A stretch of DNA of 64,000 nt from Diabrotica undecimpunctata (lineage: Eukaryota; Arthropoda; Insecta; Coleoptera; Chrysomelidae): contig NC_092803.1 in NCBI RefSeq assembly GCF_040954645.1, positions 9,425,230 to 9,489,229 of the forward strand, read 5' to 3'. Of this stretch, positions 55,812-64,000 are shown piece by piece. The number at the start of each line of letters is the position of its first letter. Position 1 is the stretch's first letter. The position numbers were made by a program, and so were the translations under genes. The notes under the pieces were generated by a model. It was given only the letters and a program-made list of their open reading frames with translations, had not been told where the DNA came from and made no database searches.

Positions 55812-56270
55812 AGGCAAGCGTGGACACTACTAGGAAAATTAGGACAAAATTATAACAAGGGACAAAACAACAATTAACCCAAACACTATTGCCGCACATC
55901 TGGTATCGACATCTAGAACCCCGAAAGACAAGCCACACACAATCAAGGTAAAACGAAAGCTCAAAACTTTAAAATTCCAATCTACAGAAAACCAATACTC
56001 CCGCCCTTTCACTTGCGAAGAAATCACTATAGCTCTCAAGGATGTAAAGCCAGGTAAAGCCCCAGACTTTGACAATATTTATCCCGAATTCTTAATTAAC
56101 AGCGGCAAATGTGCTAGAGAATGGATGCCCCATTTTTTCACACAGACATTATGAACACCGGTACCATACCACTGGAACTCAAACGCTCGAAGGTCATTGC
56201 CATACTAAAACCATGGAAACCAAATAATAACAACCCTAAGAACTATAGCTACCACTCTAGCTTTCCTCCA
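55812..56270 (+). pseudogene. LINE-F, start of reverse transcriptase
   Basis: The frame resumes with QAWTLLGKLG, NPNTIAAHLVSTSRTPKDKP, then YSRPFTCEEITIALKDVKPG and KAPDFDNIYPEFLINSGKCA, the RT fingers, and IMNTGTIPLELKRSKVIAIL with KPWKP. It breaks near 56270 against a LINE on the opposite strand; motif A and the YADD/FADD core are missing. Confidence 0.8.
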
Positions 56271-56279
56271 GATTTTAGG

Positions 56280-56770
56280 GATTTGGAATGTATGGACAGT
56301 TCATCATTTTTACGAGCCACTCTAGAGTTTTTGGTCCAAAGTGTTTTATTTGTTCTGTTCGTATATCGTCTAGGCCAGCCGCTTTATTATCTTTCATTTG
56401 GTGGATCGCACCTCTCATCTCCTCCAGACAAAAGGAGGTACCTAGAACATCCTCTTCTTCGTCGATATTTCGTTGTACTCTTACTTTGTTCTTCCTTGAT
56501 GTCGTCTTACTATTTGTCAGAAGACGATGGGCTATCTGATCTGGTGTGACTTTTGTAAGAAGCGCGTCTGCTGTTTTGTTTCATGTCTAGACTCGTTACC
56601 AGCTTGCACCACCTGTCCGTTCTGTTGGCGGATATTGCATGTAGCACTTACTCTCCGACCTGTATTGTTGCTTCCGAAAAGGGATCATCTTCATATAGTT
56701 GCTCGTATCTTTTAAGTAGGGGTTTAGAATCTTCATTTAGCCCCGCTATATGTTCGGTTTGCGGGTGGGT
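56280..56770 (-). pseudogene. I/Jockey-like LINE-G, RT start
   Basis: On the minus strand: HIAGLNEDSKPLLKRYEQLY, then KLVTSLDMKQNSRRA, KVRVQRNIDEEEDVL-like and MRGAIHQMKDNKAAGLDDIR with TEQIKHFGPKTLEWL, the linker and RT fingers. Several frameshifts. The element continues at right from 57272, interrupted by LINE-H. Confidence 0.72.
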
Positions 56771-56775
56771 GGGCA

Positions 56776-57272
56776 GCATTTGGAAAATTGAGAGAAACTT
56801 TTAAAAGTGAGCTGCCCACATGCCTAAAGAGAAAGGTAGTTGCTCAGTGCGTCTTCCCAGTCTTGACGTATGGAGCAGAAACACTTACCTTAACAAAAGC
56901 AGCAGCTACCAAACTGAGAGTCACGCAGAGAAGAATGGAGCGGTCCATGTTAGGAATAACTCTGCGAGACAGAATAACCAACGAAGACATCAGGAGAAGA
57001 ACCGGAGTGACTGACATCATCGAGAAGATAGCCAGACTAAAATGGAGATGGGCAGGACACATAGCCAGAATGACAGATGGGCGATGGACAAAGAGGTTAT
57101 TGGAATGGAGGCCAAGGGAAGAAAAGAGAAGCGTTGGTCGACCACCTACAAGATGGACTGACGATTTAAGAAGACTCAATAAAAACTGGATGAGAGCGGC
57201 GCAAGATAGACGGGGTTGGAAACATGAGGAAGAGGCCTATGTTCAGCAGTGGACTCTTGAGGCTGGATGATG
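56776..57272 (+). mobile_element. 5'-truncated RTE-like LINE-H
   Basis: One intact frame (56788-57270) reads LPTCLKRKVVAQCVFPVLTY, GAETLTLTKAAATKLRVTQR, RMERSMLGITLRDRITNEDI, RRRTGVTDIIEKIARLKWRW, AGHIARMTDGRWTKRLLEWR and RSVGRPPTRWTDDLRR, a complete RTE-like C-terminal domain ending shortly before a GATGATGATA tail. Similar TATRTTCGGTT words stand on both sides (about 56750 and 57275), which look like a diverged target duplication. It splits LINE-G. Confidence 0.82.
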
Positions 57273-58000
57273 ATATATTCGGTTCGGCAACCTCTAGGAA
57301 TATATTTTCGTGATATTTGTTTTACGATTCGTACAAATTTATCATATGAATCAGAGCACGGTTCTAGCTGGGAATCTTCTTGATCTAATGCTTCAGCGAA
57401 TTTTTCCCATTTTGCTTTAGTGAAGTTGAACCTTCTCTTGAAGGGAACCATTTCGTATCTGATTGCCGCGTTCAAAAAGCAAGTTATTGGTCTGTGCTGT
57501 GTTTTTGGGAGGGCTATTCCAACAATTTTTGTCACCTGGTCTCCAATCCTGTCGCTGACAAATATATTGTCTGGGTTGTAACCTCTGCGTCATCTTCCAC
57601 TGTTGAAAGACGCTATCTGTTTTGAATCATGAATAAGTTTGAGGTTCATGTTTTCAGCCCAATTTTATAGTTCTTCGCCATTGGAGTCTGTTTCGTTATA
57701 CCTCACGCGATACTGTGACAGTTGAAGTCACCCAGTATGAATTTTATTTGCTGTCATTGAAAGTAATCCGGTTTCTCAAAAACAAAGTCAGCGTTTGGCG
57801 GTTTGTAGATGGACGTTACCGTACAAGACTTTAGTTCCAGTGTGAGGATCTCGATGTCATCTTGATATGTTAAAAATATGGAAACTATGTCGGTATCTGG
57901 TCTGACGAAGACTGCGCTACTATACTGGTCGTGTGGTCTCTCCAGTAAAAGTATCATACCTCAAGTTTCATTACATTCCTTTTTAGTTCTTCGTTCCATG
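57273..58000 (-). pseudogene. LINE-G, APE endonuclease part
   Basis: On the minus strand, from right: LERPHDQYSSAVFVRPDTDI, LTLELKSCTVTSIYKPPNAD with FVFEKPDYF, then FILGDFNCHSIAWG (catalytic GDFN block, near 57720), VTKIVGIALPKTQHRPITC (SQHRP-type block near 57500), VPFKRRFNFTKAKWEKFAEA, and SRKYIPRGCRTEYI. This is an APE endonuclease of the I/Jockey group, followed by the RT start across LINE-H. Frameshifts and stops are present. Confidence 0.8.
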
Positions 58001-58228
58001 TTGTGAGATATAATCCTATAGTTCTTTCTTATTCTCCGCTGCTATCATTATATAATCGGATACTTAGCTATCACAGCTACTACCATTATATCAATATCTC
58101 CTGTTTTTGTAATAGTTAATGTTGAGGTTACTTTTCTGAAGGTTAAGCCAACATTATAGAAGCAGAAGCATTAACATTATGGTAACACCATATGTTCTAT
58201 TTGCTGTTTTTATTTATAGCCTATCGTT
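58001..58228. other. short unassigned stretch
   Basis: No clear feature; it may hold the degraded N-terminus of LINE-G. Confidence 0.4.
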
Positions 58229-59340
58229 GTGCAAGGGATTTGATTGTGTGAAGTGAAGTTCTCTGGACAGTTCTTCATGAGATGGGAGTTCCAGATCATT
58301 TGGCAATATTAATTAAACACTTATACGAAGATAACTCAGTCAAAATAAGAATTGAAAACCAGCAATCTGATACCTTCAAAACCAGCAGAGGTGTACGACA
58401 AGGGTGCATACTATCTCCAGACCTGTTCAATTTATATGGAGAATACATAATGAGGAACGCACTCGATGGATGGAGAGGCGACATCTCCATTGCAGGAAAA
58501 AAGATCTCAAACTTAAGATTCGCAGACGATACAACACTGATAGCAACATCTGAAGAGGAGATGTCGAGACTGATAAAGAGAGTAGAAACCGAAAGCAACA
58601 AGTGTGGGCTCAAGATTAATAATCAGAAAACAAAAATCATGATTGTGGACCACGCGAATATCCTCCAAACAACAGGCGCCCTAAATCAATTCGAGAAAGT
58701 AGACTAGTTCACGTATCTAGGATCTTCCTTAAGCAATGCAGCCTCCTCCCATACGGAAATTCGCAGAAGAATAGGGATGGCCAAGAACGCGATGAGTCGA
58801 CTGTCAAAAATATGGAAGGACCGCTCTTTATCCAAAAAACTCAAAATGAGACTGGTACGGACACTCATTTTTTCAATCTTCAGTTACGGTGCCGAAACAT
58901 GGACAATAAAATCAGAGGATAGGAAAAGGATTGACGCATTCGAAATGTGGTGCTGGAGACGAATGCTACGCGTCTCGTGGACGGAGCACAGATCCAATCA
59001 GTCGATTCTCGAAGAGCCAAACATTCAGACCAGACTCTCCTCTCAGTGTCTTGCAAATGTTTTAAAGTTTTTTGGCCACATTGCGAGAAGAGACAATGAC
59101 AACTTAGAAAGACTAATTGTATGCGGAAACGTAGAAGGACGTAGAGGCAGAGGACGCTCACCTATCCGATGGTCAGATCAAGTACAGAAAGCCACTGGAG
59201 AGACGTTTTCCGAGTCCATGAGAGCAGCCCAAAATCGCAAGAGATGGAGAGAATTGACATTCTATTGGCATTGTAGGAAATCTCGATCCTCAGCAATGAG
59301 GAAACGACAAGAGAGAGAGATCGTTGTGCAATTTTATAAC
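58229..59340 (+). pseudogene. BovB/RTE-like LINE-I with one in-frame stop
   Basis: Starts abruptly inside RT motif A (FDCVK, then a frameshift) and continues in one frame: MGVPDHLAILIKHLYEDNSV, SRGVRQGCILSPDLFNLYGE, YIMRNALDGWRGDISIAGKK and ISNLRFADDTTLIATSEEEM (catalytic FADD at about 58520). A single TAG at 58705-58707 interrupts the frame, after which the same frame runs on: KLKMRLVRTLIFSIFSYGAE, TWTIKSEDRKRIDAFEMWCW, RRMLRVSWTEHRSNQSILEE and the basic RRGRGRSPIRW tail. Wording is BovB-like. The 5' end, endonuclease and RT fingers are missing. One stop and a nearly clean frame suggest a young truncated insertion. Confidence 0.88.
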
Positions 59341-60255
59341 TGCTTAATTGATCAATTAAGCAATTACGTAAATATTTTGAGATTTATTGATGACAATGTA
59401 ACATTTTTTTTTACCCTGTACAAGGTTACACATATTCTAAAGAAAAACACTTGGAATTGCGTCTCAGAAGTTTTAAGTAGAATAAACATATTCCAATTGT
59501 TTATTTACATTGACAAATGTGTCTAGGCGAAGCTGACACATAGGAAATCGTGAATCATAGGAAAATGTTTTATGGTATGAAATAAGATATAAACATTGAG
59601 TTTCATACATTAATTATTAACAAAGTAATTTCAAAGAAGAAAAAAATAAAACTAGGAACATCAGAGAGTATTATATTCGAGTTTACCCCATACGTTTAAT
59701 AATCTAAAGTACATCGACAATTCATCAAAAGAGGCCAGAGAACAGAAACCCAACACGGACACGCATATTATTACAAAGACAAAAAGTTGCTCCTACTTTT
59801 TGTCGTCGTAGTATTTGCTTTGCCAAATCGCTAATAGCCATGACCGTGCAAAACACACACGGCTTCGTGCACTCTGGCACATACCCTGTTTTTCGTCTGA
59901 TACAGAAGGGTCAAATTCAAAGCAAAATAATAAGGAGGCTTCGAAAAGGTTCACTTCACACGACCGCACGGGCATTGTACATGATTTTCCGGTTTTGTTC
60001 AGAATTTCAGTCCTGGATCAACTGCGGCTTTTAATTTGAGAGCAATTTACACGTCAGGCTGTAATTAATGTTATGTTGTCGCGGTAAATATATTAACTTT
60101 CATTTAAAATGTAAATGGCCGACAAGAATGTTCATACTTTTTTAAATAGTCTGTGTTTGTAAGCAGAAAAACACAGATAATTAAAAAATGCAGATGTTGA
60201 AATACAGCGCTGGAAAATAAATCTTTTTTTATTGGCTTTGGTTTGATTTATACAC
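59341..60255. other. gene-free stretch
   Basis: 59700-60030 is complex, GC-richer and non-repetitive by eye, with short overlapping frames that resemble no known protein. No supported gene. Confidence 0.5.
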
Positions 60256-60519
60256 TCAGATACCAGTGGCGCACCCAGAATTTGTCTTAGGGGGGGTTTT
60301 GAAATTTTTTATGCTACCTCTATCTGCTATCTATTATCCTGCCTACCAACTAAAACCACCCTCTCTTACTTATGCGCAGTTGACTGTCGCAAGTACCGTA
60401 CTCTGGTAAAAGTGGGGTGGCCACTGTAAGGCTGACGACATTTTTGAGACACTCCCTTCTCGTATCTAGATCTTATCTATTGTTCTGAAGCTATTTTCTT
60501 GTGGGATTGTAAAGTAATC

Positions 60520-60577
60520 ACTATTTTAATGGGAATAAGCCACAATTGAAGGTTAAAATAAGGTTCTTGACGTTTGA
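60520..60577. repeat. inverted repeat arm, left
   Basis: ACTATTTTAATGGGAATAAG ... TTGAAGGTTAAAATAAG ... TTGACGTTTG. Its reverse complement is at 61776-61833 with few differences. The two arms bracket LINE-J. Confidence 0.88.
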
Positions 60578-60589
60578 CATTAATCCAAC

Positions 60590-61770
60590 TTGTAAATACA
60601 ATACATTTTGGAGACGGCTATTGCCGTACTCCCGTTCTCCTCCGCCAATCCTCCCGGTCCAAAGCATGCTTCTCCTCCAAACCTCTCGATTCCATCGCTC
60701 TTCTAATTCTTTCATTCCATGAGCGTCGAGGTCTCCCTCTTTTTCATCTTCCAGGGGGCTTCCATTTGTAAAGTTTTTGGGGCCAACTTCGTAAGGCATT
60801 CTCAATAGATGTCCAAACCATTTTGAACCTCTTCTTTCTATTCTGTCAATGACCGTTTCTGTAGCATTCATGTTATTTCTTATAGATTCGTTGGCCTTCC
60901 TTTCCTGCCTTGATGTTCTAGCACTTCTTCTCAAATAATCCATTTCAACTGCCAACAATCTTCTCTTCAGGTCTGCATTAATTGTCCATACTTCAGAGCC
61001 ATAACAAAGAACTGATTCAACCATGGTTTGCCATAATTCTTTTTTTGTTCTTTTTGGAAATGTTATGATCCCACCATAAGGAGTTCAGACATCCTAAAAT
61101 TTTACGTCCCTGATTAATTCGTGTTTAATTTCGGTTTCTTCCAAGCCGTTCTTAGCAATGAGTGGACCTTAATATTTAAAATTTTCCACTTGTTTGATTT
61201 CCACATCTTCGTCTATCAACGCTTCAAACCTTGCATCTGAATTGATAATTAAGTAAATATTCTGTTTTCTTCATGCTGACTTGTAACCCCCATTTTAAAT
61301 ATTCTCTCTATAGACGCTTTATCATAAATTCTAGATCATAAGAATCTTGAGCTAGGATGACTTAGTCATACGCAAAGTTCAGGGAGAACAGTATGTAATT
61401 TTCTATGGGGATTCCCATTCCCTGGCAGGGGTTTCTCCAATTTTGAAGGGCTGCCTCAATATATAAATTAAACAGTAAGGGTGACATACTGCATCCTTGT
61501 TTTAGTTCTTTAGTTATTTTTATTGGCTCTGATAGTCTATTTTCGATTTTTAGGTATGTAGGGCTATCCCTGTAGACTTCTGTGATTATTCCTAAAAGGT
61601 ATGGACTACACTCGAGTTGTCGTAAAGCTTGCCACAATTTAAGTATTGAAACTGTATCATACGCCTTTTCTAGGTCGGCGAAGGCTAGATGTACTTCGGT
61701 ACCAACCGCTATTCCATTTTCTATTAATTGTTGGAGTATAAACAAATTATCAGTGCAAGATCAAAGATAA
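60590..61770 (-). pseudogene. RTE-like LINE-J between inverted arms
   Basis: On the minus strand: FILQQLIENGIAVGTEVHLA and FADLEKAYDTVSILKLWQAL (motif A) near 61650-61740, ITKELKQGCSMSPLLFNLYI, then LNFAYD near 61365, where FADD has become FAYD; after a frameshift zone the frame 61024-60521 reads ESVLCYGSEVWTINADLKRR, LLAVEMDYLRRSARTSRQER and KWFGHLLRMPYE. The closest relative here is LINE-B (CRISRVER, WYGHVQRM). Its 5' end coincides with the right arm and its 3' end with the left arm. Confidence 0.82.
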
Positions 61771-61775
61771 AAAAT

Positions 61776-61833
61776 TCAAACGTCAATAAACTTATTTTAA
61801 CCTTCAATTGCGACATATTCCCATTAAAATAGT
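61776..61833. repeat. inverted repeat arm, right
   Basis: Reverse complement of 60520-60577. Read on the plus strand it has AACGTCAATAAACTTATTTT and CATATTCCCATTAAAATAGT, resembling the units at 49265-49890. Confidence 0.88.
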
Positions 61834-61854
61834 AATTAGTTCTTATCTCTGTCG

Positions 61855-62395
61855 TTAGCTCGGTTGGTGTTTCTCTTCTTCGTCTTTCTTTTTAATGACT
61901 GCTCGGATGTAATTGTGAACACTATTACATCCCTTTGTATTTCCCGTCATCTTCACGATCATCTCTCTTACAGTCACAGGGTTCATACCTATTTCTTTAT
62001 ACATTCTGTTTCTCTCCACTGTACATCTATTACACTCCAGCATTGTGTGAGTAACAATGTCGGAATATTTGCAGTATAGGCATTTATCTGTATCTGTCTT
62101 TCTGAACCTATGAAGATACGCCCTAAAAAAGACAATCTACCCAGTTCCTTAGGCTCAGAATGAGCATCTTTGTCCACTGAGCAACATCTTCCTTGTTGTT
62201 CCACTCTTCTTGCCATCCTTCCATTGATCTTTTCCTTTCTTCTTTTTTTTTATAGCTGTTGTCAAATGCTTTCTTCTCCCATAGAGATGTCTCTTTTCTA
62301 CTGCTAACACATGCAGAGGAACACAACCCGTGATAGTCCACAAGGCCGCCGCAGATACAGTCCTGTAGGCGCATGCTACTCGTAACAGACTCGTT
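61855..62395 (-). pseudogene. R1-like LINE C-terminal fragment
   Basis: On the minus strand, in shifting frames: ACAYRTVSAAALWTITGCVP and LHVLAVEKRHLY (about 62290-62380), WQEEWNNKEDVAQWTKMLI (about 62200), then KCLYCKYSDIVTHTMLECNR (about 62030-62090), a C-x2-C-x7-H-x4-C knuckle, and NPVTVREMIVKM. AYRTVS...ALxxxxGxxP and this terminal knuckle are hallmarks of R1-clade proteins. The RT is absent. Confidence 0.8.
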
Positions 62396-62630
62396 CTGTC
62401 TACTTTCTCATAAGCCTAATATTAGGTATCGATATCTAAATATAATAAAAATTTTTATTAATTATTGTGTATTTATACAGTAATGCAATAATTATTGTGT
62501 TCTACATATTTAAAGTGGTAATTTAATTACTCAATCAGCGTTTTGGATTTTTTCTATTATGTGTGAAATGTGTGAAATACAAGTTACATTTTCCTACTAT
62601 TCTTTATATATTGTTTACTTTATATGTCCT

Positions 62631-62645
62631 GGGGGGGGGGGGGGG
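62631..62645. repeat. G15 homopolymer
   Basis: Fifteen consecutive G residues followed at 62653-62670 by C-runs (CCCCC and CCCCCCCCCC), inside the right end of the hAT-type element. The two can pair as a hairpin, and the G run could form a quadruplex. Confidence 0.95.
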
Positions 62646-62693
62646 AGTTTAACCCCCAAAACCCCCCCCCCTGGGTGCGCCACAGTCAGATAC

Positions 62694-63000
62694 GATGGAA
62701 AACCCACCTTGTAGATGTATAATTATCTACTTTTATATTAATGCTAGCCGACACGGCCACGATTTTCTGGTAGCTTGGTTATTATACGACTGATGTTATG
62801 TTCAATTTATTTAATAGAGTAACTATTGCATTGCTTAGGACAATTTAAAAAAATCATTGAATAAAATCAAGATAAATAAAAAAATGAACTAAGTAAAACT
62901 CACCTGTTTCTTTATTTATTCCAATATTTTATAGAATTTTGACAATACACGTAAACAAAAAATTACCACTGAAAATAAATTATGGTGCTACTATAATTAA
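62694..63000. other. short gene-free stretch
   Basis: AT-rich sequence without a recognised feature. Confidence 0.5.
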
Positions 63001-64000
63001 TAACTTCTCTCAACAAAATTTTATGAAATTAAACCGAGTACAATTCCAAGCTTTGAGAACAACACATGGGATGATGAAATTACTCCCACTAATGTCATTG
63101 TAGCAGAAAATGCAACTATCGATCTGCACCATAGATTTAAATGGATTGTCACGAAATACATAGCAAAAATTAGCACAACTTGGTTATCAACAAGGATATT
63201 GGAAGGGAAAAAAATCCAACACATTTTATTGACGCCCTAACAGCAGTAAAAAAGTTTTTACCATCAATGAACACAAGTGACATACCAGTTTGCTACCCAA
63301 ATGATTACGATATTTGCGCTTATAATGTACCAGTTATAAAAACATTATGGAGTTGGATTGATGATGTGGAAGAAGACCTAGAGATTCTAGGGGTTAGAAG
63401 ACGGATGGAAGTTGCCAGGAATCGACAGGAGTGGCGACTTCTTTGTGAGCAGGCCAAGATCCACAACGGATTGTCGAGCCACTTATAATGATAATGATAA
63501 AAACATTATGTTCTGTAAATTCGTATTACTAGAATTACATACGAATATTTACAGATGCTTCAAAAAAACAAAAAAAACCAAAACCTTGAGGAAGCCAAAA
63601 CGGCCATAGGAATACACATACCTAGTATAAATTATTCCTTTTCTGAAAAAATTCCTTCACTTAATAATATCTGTACAGCTGAAATAATAGCTACTCAAAA
63701 GAGCCTAATGATTTGTGAGGAAAAAATTTTGATACAGCTATAATATTTACGGACTCAAAAAGCGCTATAGAAACTATACTTTTTTAATAAATATGGTAAA
63801 GATATTAGATTATGTTGGATTCCTGGACATAATGATATCGAGGAAAATGAAATAGCTGACAAACTGGCAAAGGTTGGGGCCGAATTAAATATTCCTGCTA
63901 AAATTAGATTAGGTAACTTAACCCTAAAATTATAAAAATTCTTCTCAGATTCCTACAGATCAACCATATAAAATTATAACTTTCATAATAACCTATCCAA
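63001..64000 (+). pseudogene. I-like LINE-Q, RT thumb and RNase H, runs off window
   Basis: Plus-strand frames read MKLNRVQFQALRTTHGMMK, IVAENATIDLHHRFKWIVTK and YIAKI (the conserved segment after the RT in I/Jockey/R1 LINEs), then, after the LINE-P insertion, NIYTDASKK (RNase H first Asp, near 63545), CTAEIIATQKSL (Glu block, near 63675), IFTDSKSAIETI (Asp block, near 63745) and CWIPGHNDIEENEIADKLAK (last block). All four RNase H blocks are legible although frameshifts separate them. The 3' end lies beyond 64000. Confidence 0.8.
63350..63496 (+). mobile_element. LINE-P, 147-bp 3' fragment of an RTE-like LINE
   Basis: Flanked by a perfect 14-bp repeat ATAAAAACATTATG (63336-63349 and 63497-63510). 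It encodes SWIDDVEEDLEILGVRRRME and VARNRQEWRLLCEQAKIHNG, the last residues of an RTE-like ORF, and ends in an ATAATGATAATG tail. It is an extremely 5'-truncated target-primed insertion inside LINE-Q. Confidence 0.9.

Larger units (their letters stand above)
60264..62685. mobile_element. hAT-type non-autonomous element, 2.42 kb, with nested LINEs
   Basis: An 8-bp direct repeat TCAGATAC stands at 60256-60263 and 62686-62693. Inside it the ends are inverted: CAGTGGCGCACCCAG at left and, on the other strand, CTGTGGCGCACCCAG at right; both are followed by G-rich GGGGGGGTTTTG. An 8-bp duplication with CAGNGGCG ends is the signature of hAT transposons. No transposase is present. The interior is mainly two LINE fragments and inverted repeat arms, which presumably entered later. 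Confidence 0.85.

Noticed and set aside
55424..55938. Minus-strand frames in the 1.53-kb insertion as env or gag
   Set aside because: No signal, fusion, zinc-knuckle or coiled-coil pattern; they overlap the LTR and end outside its border.
1..64000. CRISPR array, operons or bacterial promoters
   Set aside because: Direct repeats here are transposon target duplications or minisatellites, and the introns and pol III boxes show a eukaryotic nuclear sequence.

Overview
This window reads as nuclear DNA of an insect, and the mix of repeats would suit a large beetle genome, though the species call is inference. The sequence is AT-rich, has spliceosomal GT-AG introns inside transposon genes, tRNA-derived pol III boxes, and a dense layering of RTE-like, R1-like, R2-like and I/Jockey-like non-LTR retrotransposons, a Penelope-like element, Ty3/gypsy-type LTR elements, piggyBac, Tc1/mariner, PIF/Harbinger and hAT DNA transposons, and a SINE. 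I found no convincing host protein-coding gene. The only cellular RNA gene is a lone tRNA-Asp (43854-43925). The window is probably intergenic DNA or a very large intron.

Layout. 1-4.6 kb: a solo LTR with AAGT target duplications, then the 3' part of a Penelope-like element with a GIY-YIG endonuclease. 4.67-12.87 kb: an RTE-like LINE on the minus strand, split inside its endonuclease domain by a complete LTR retrotransposon (7211-12544) with apparently identical 415-bp LTRs and a TCTC target duplication. This retrotransposon is the highlight: its only intact gene encodes an insect BTB domain fused in frame to a retrotransposon Gag (9989-11359), while its pol is reduced to integrase debris. 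13.1-15.5 kb: a second LINE with an open 727-codon reverse transcriptase frame. 17.6-20.3 kb: an I-like LINE keeping ORF1 and RNase H but lacking endonuclease and RT. 22.0-25.0 kb: an old repeat split by a TTAA-flanked piggyBac element with four subterminal CGCGGATCCGCG palindromes. 25.75-26.8 kb: a second piggyBac relic with a (TA)n run inside its coding region.

28.5-38.8 kb: a tRNA-derived SINE with 15-bp target duplications, several RTE-like fragments on both strands, a non-autonomous mariner-type element carrying a minisatellite, an R2-like LINE tail with a restriction-like endonuclease signature, and an 80-bp foldback. 38.8-42.2 kb: a long mariner-type element with intact DDE motifs but broken frame, containing three tRNA-like modules and a tandem duplication of its 3' end. 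It sits in a second copy of the 22-kb repeat, which gives an empty-site comparison for the piggyBac insertion. 43-46 kb: the tRNA-Asp gene and an R1-like LINE.

47.5-52.3 kb: two degenerate Tc1/IS630-like transposases, a tandem array of ~160-bp Penelope-related units, and a MADF-domain pseudogene whose intron holds an antisense PIF/Harbinger transposase fragment. 53.5-59.4 kb: two Jockey/I-like LINEs, one split by a 1.53-kb solo LTR and the other by an RTE-like 3' fragment, followed by a BovB-like LINE with one in-frame stop. 60.26-62.69 kb: a hAT-type element (8-bp TSD TCAGATAC) filled with LINE remnants. 63.0-64.0 kb: an RNase H-bearing LINE running off the window, itself carrying a 147-bp LINE insertion.

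The window is therefore best read as a stratigraphy of nested insertions. Junctions at base resolution allow relative dating of many events. Everything was read by eye from the sequence; family names rest on motif recognition, not on database searches.
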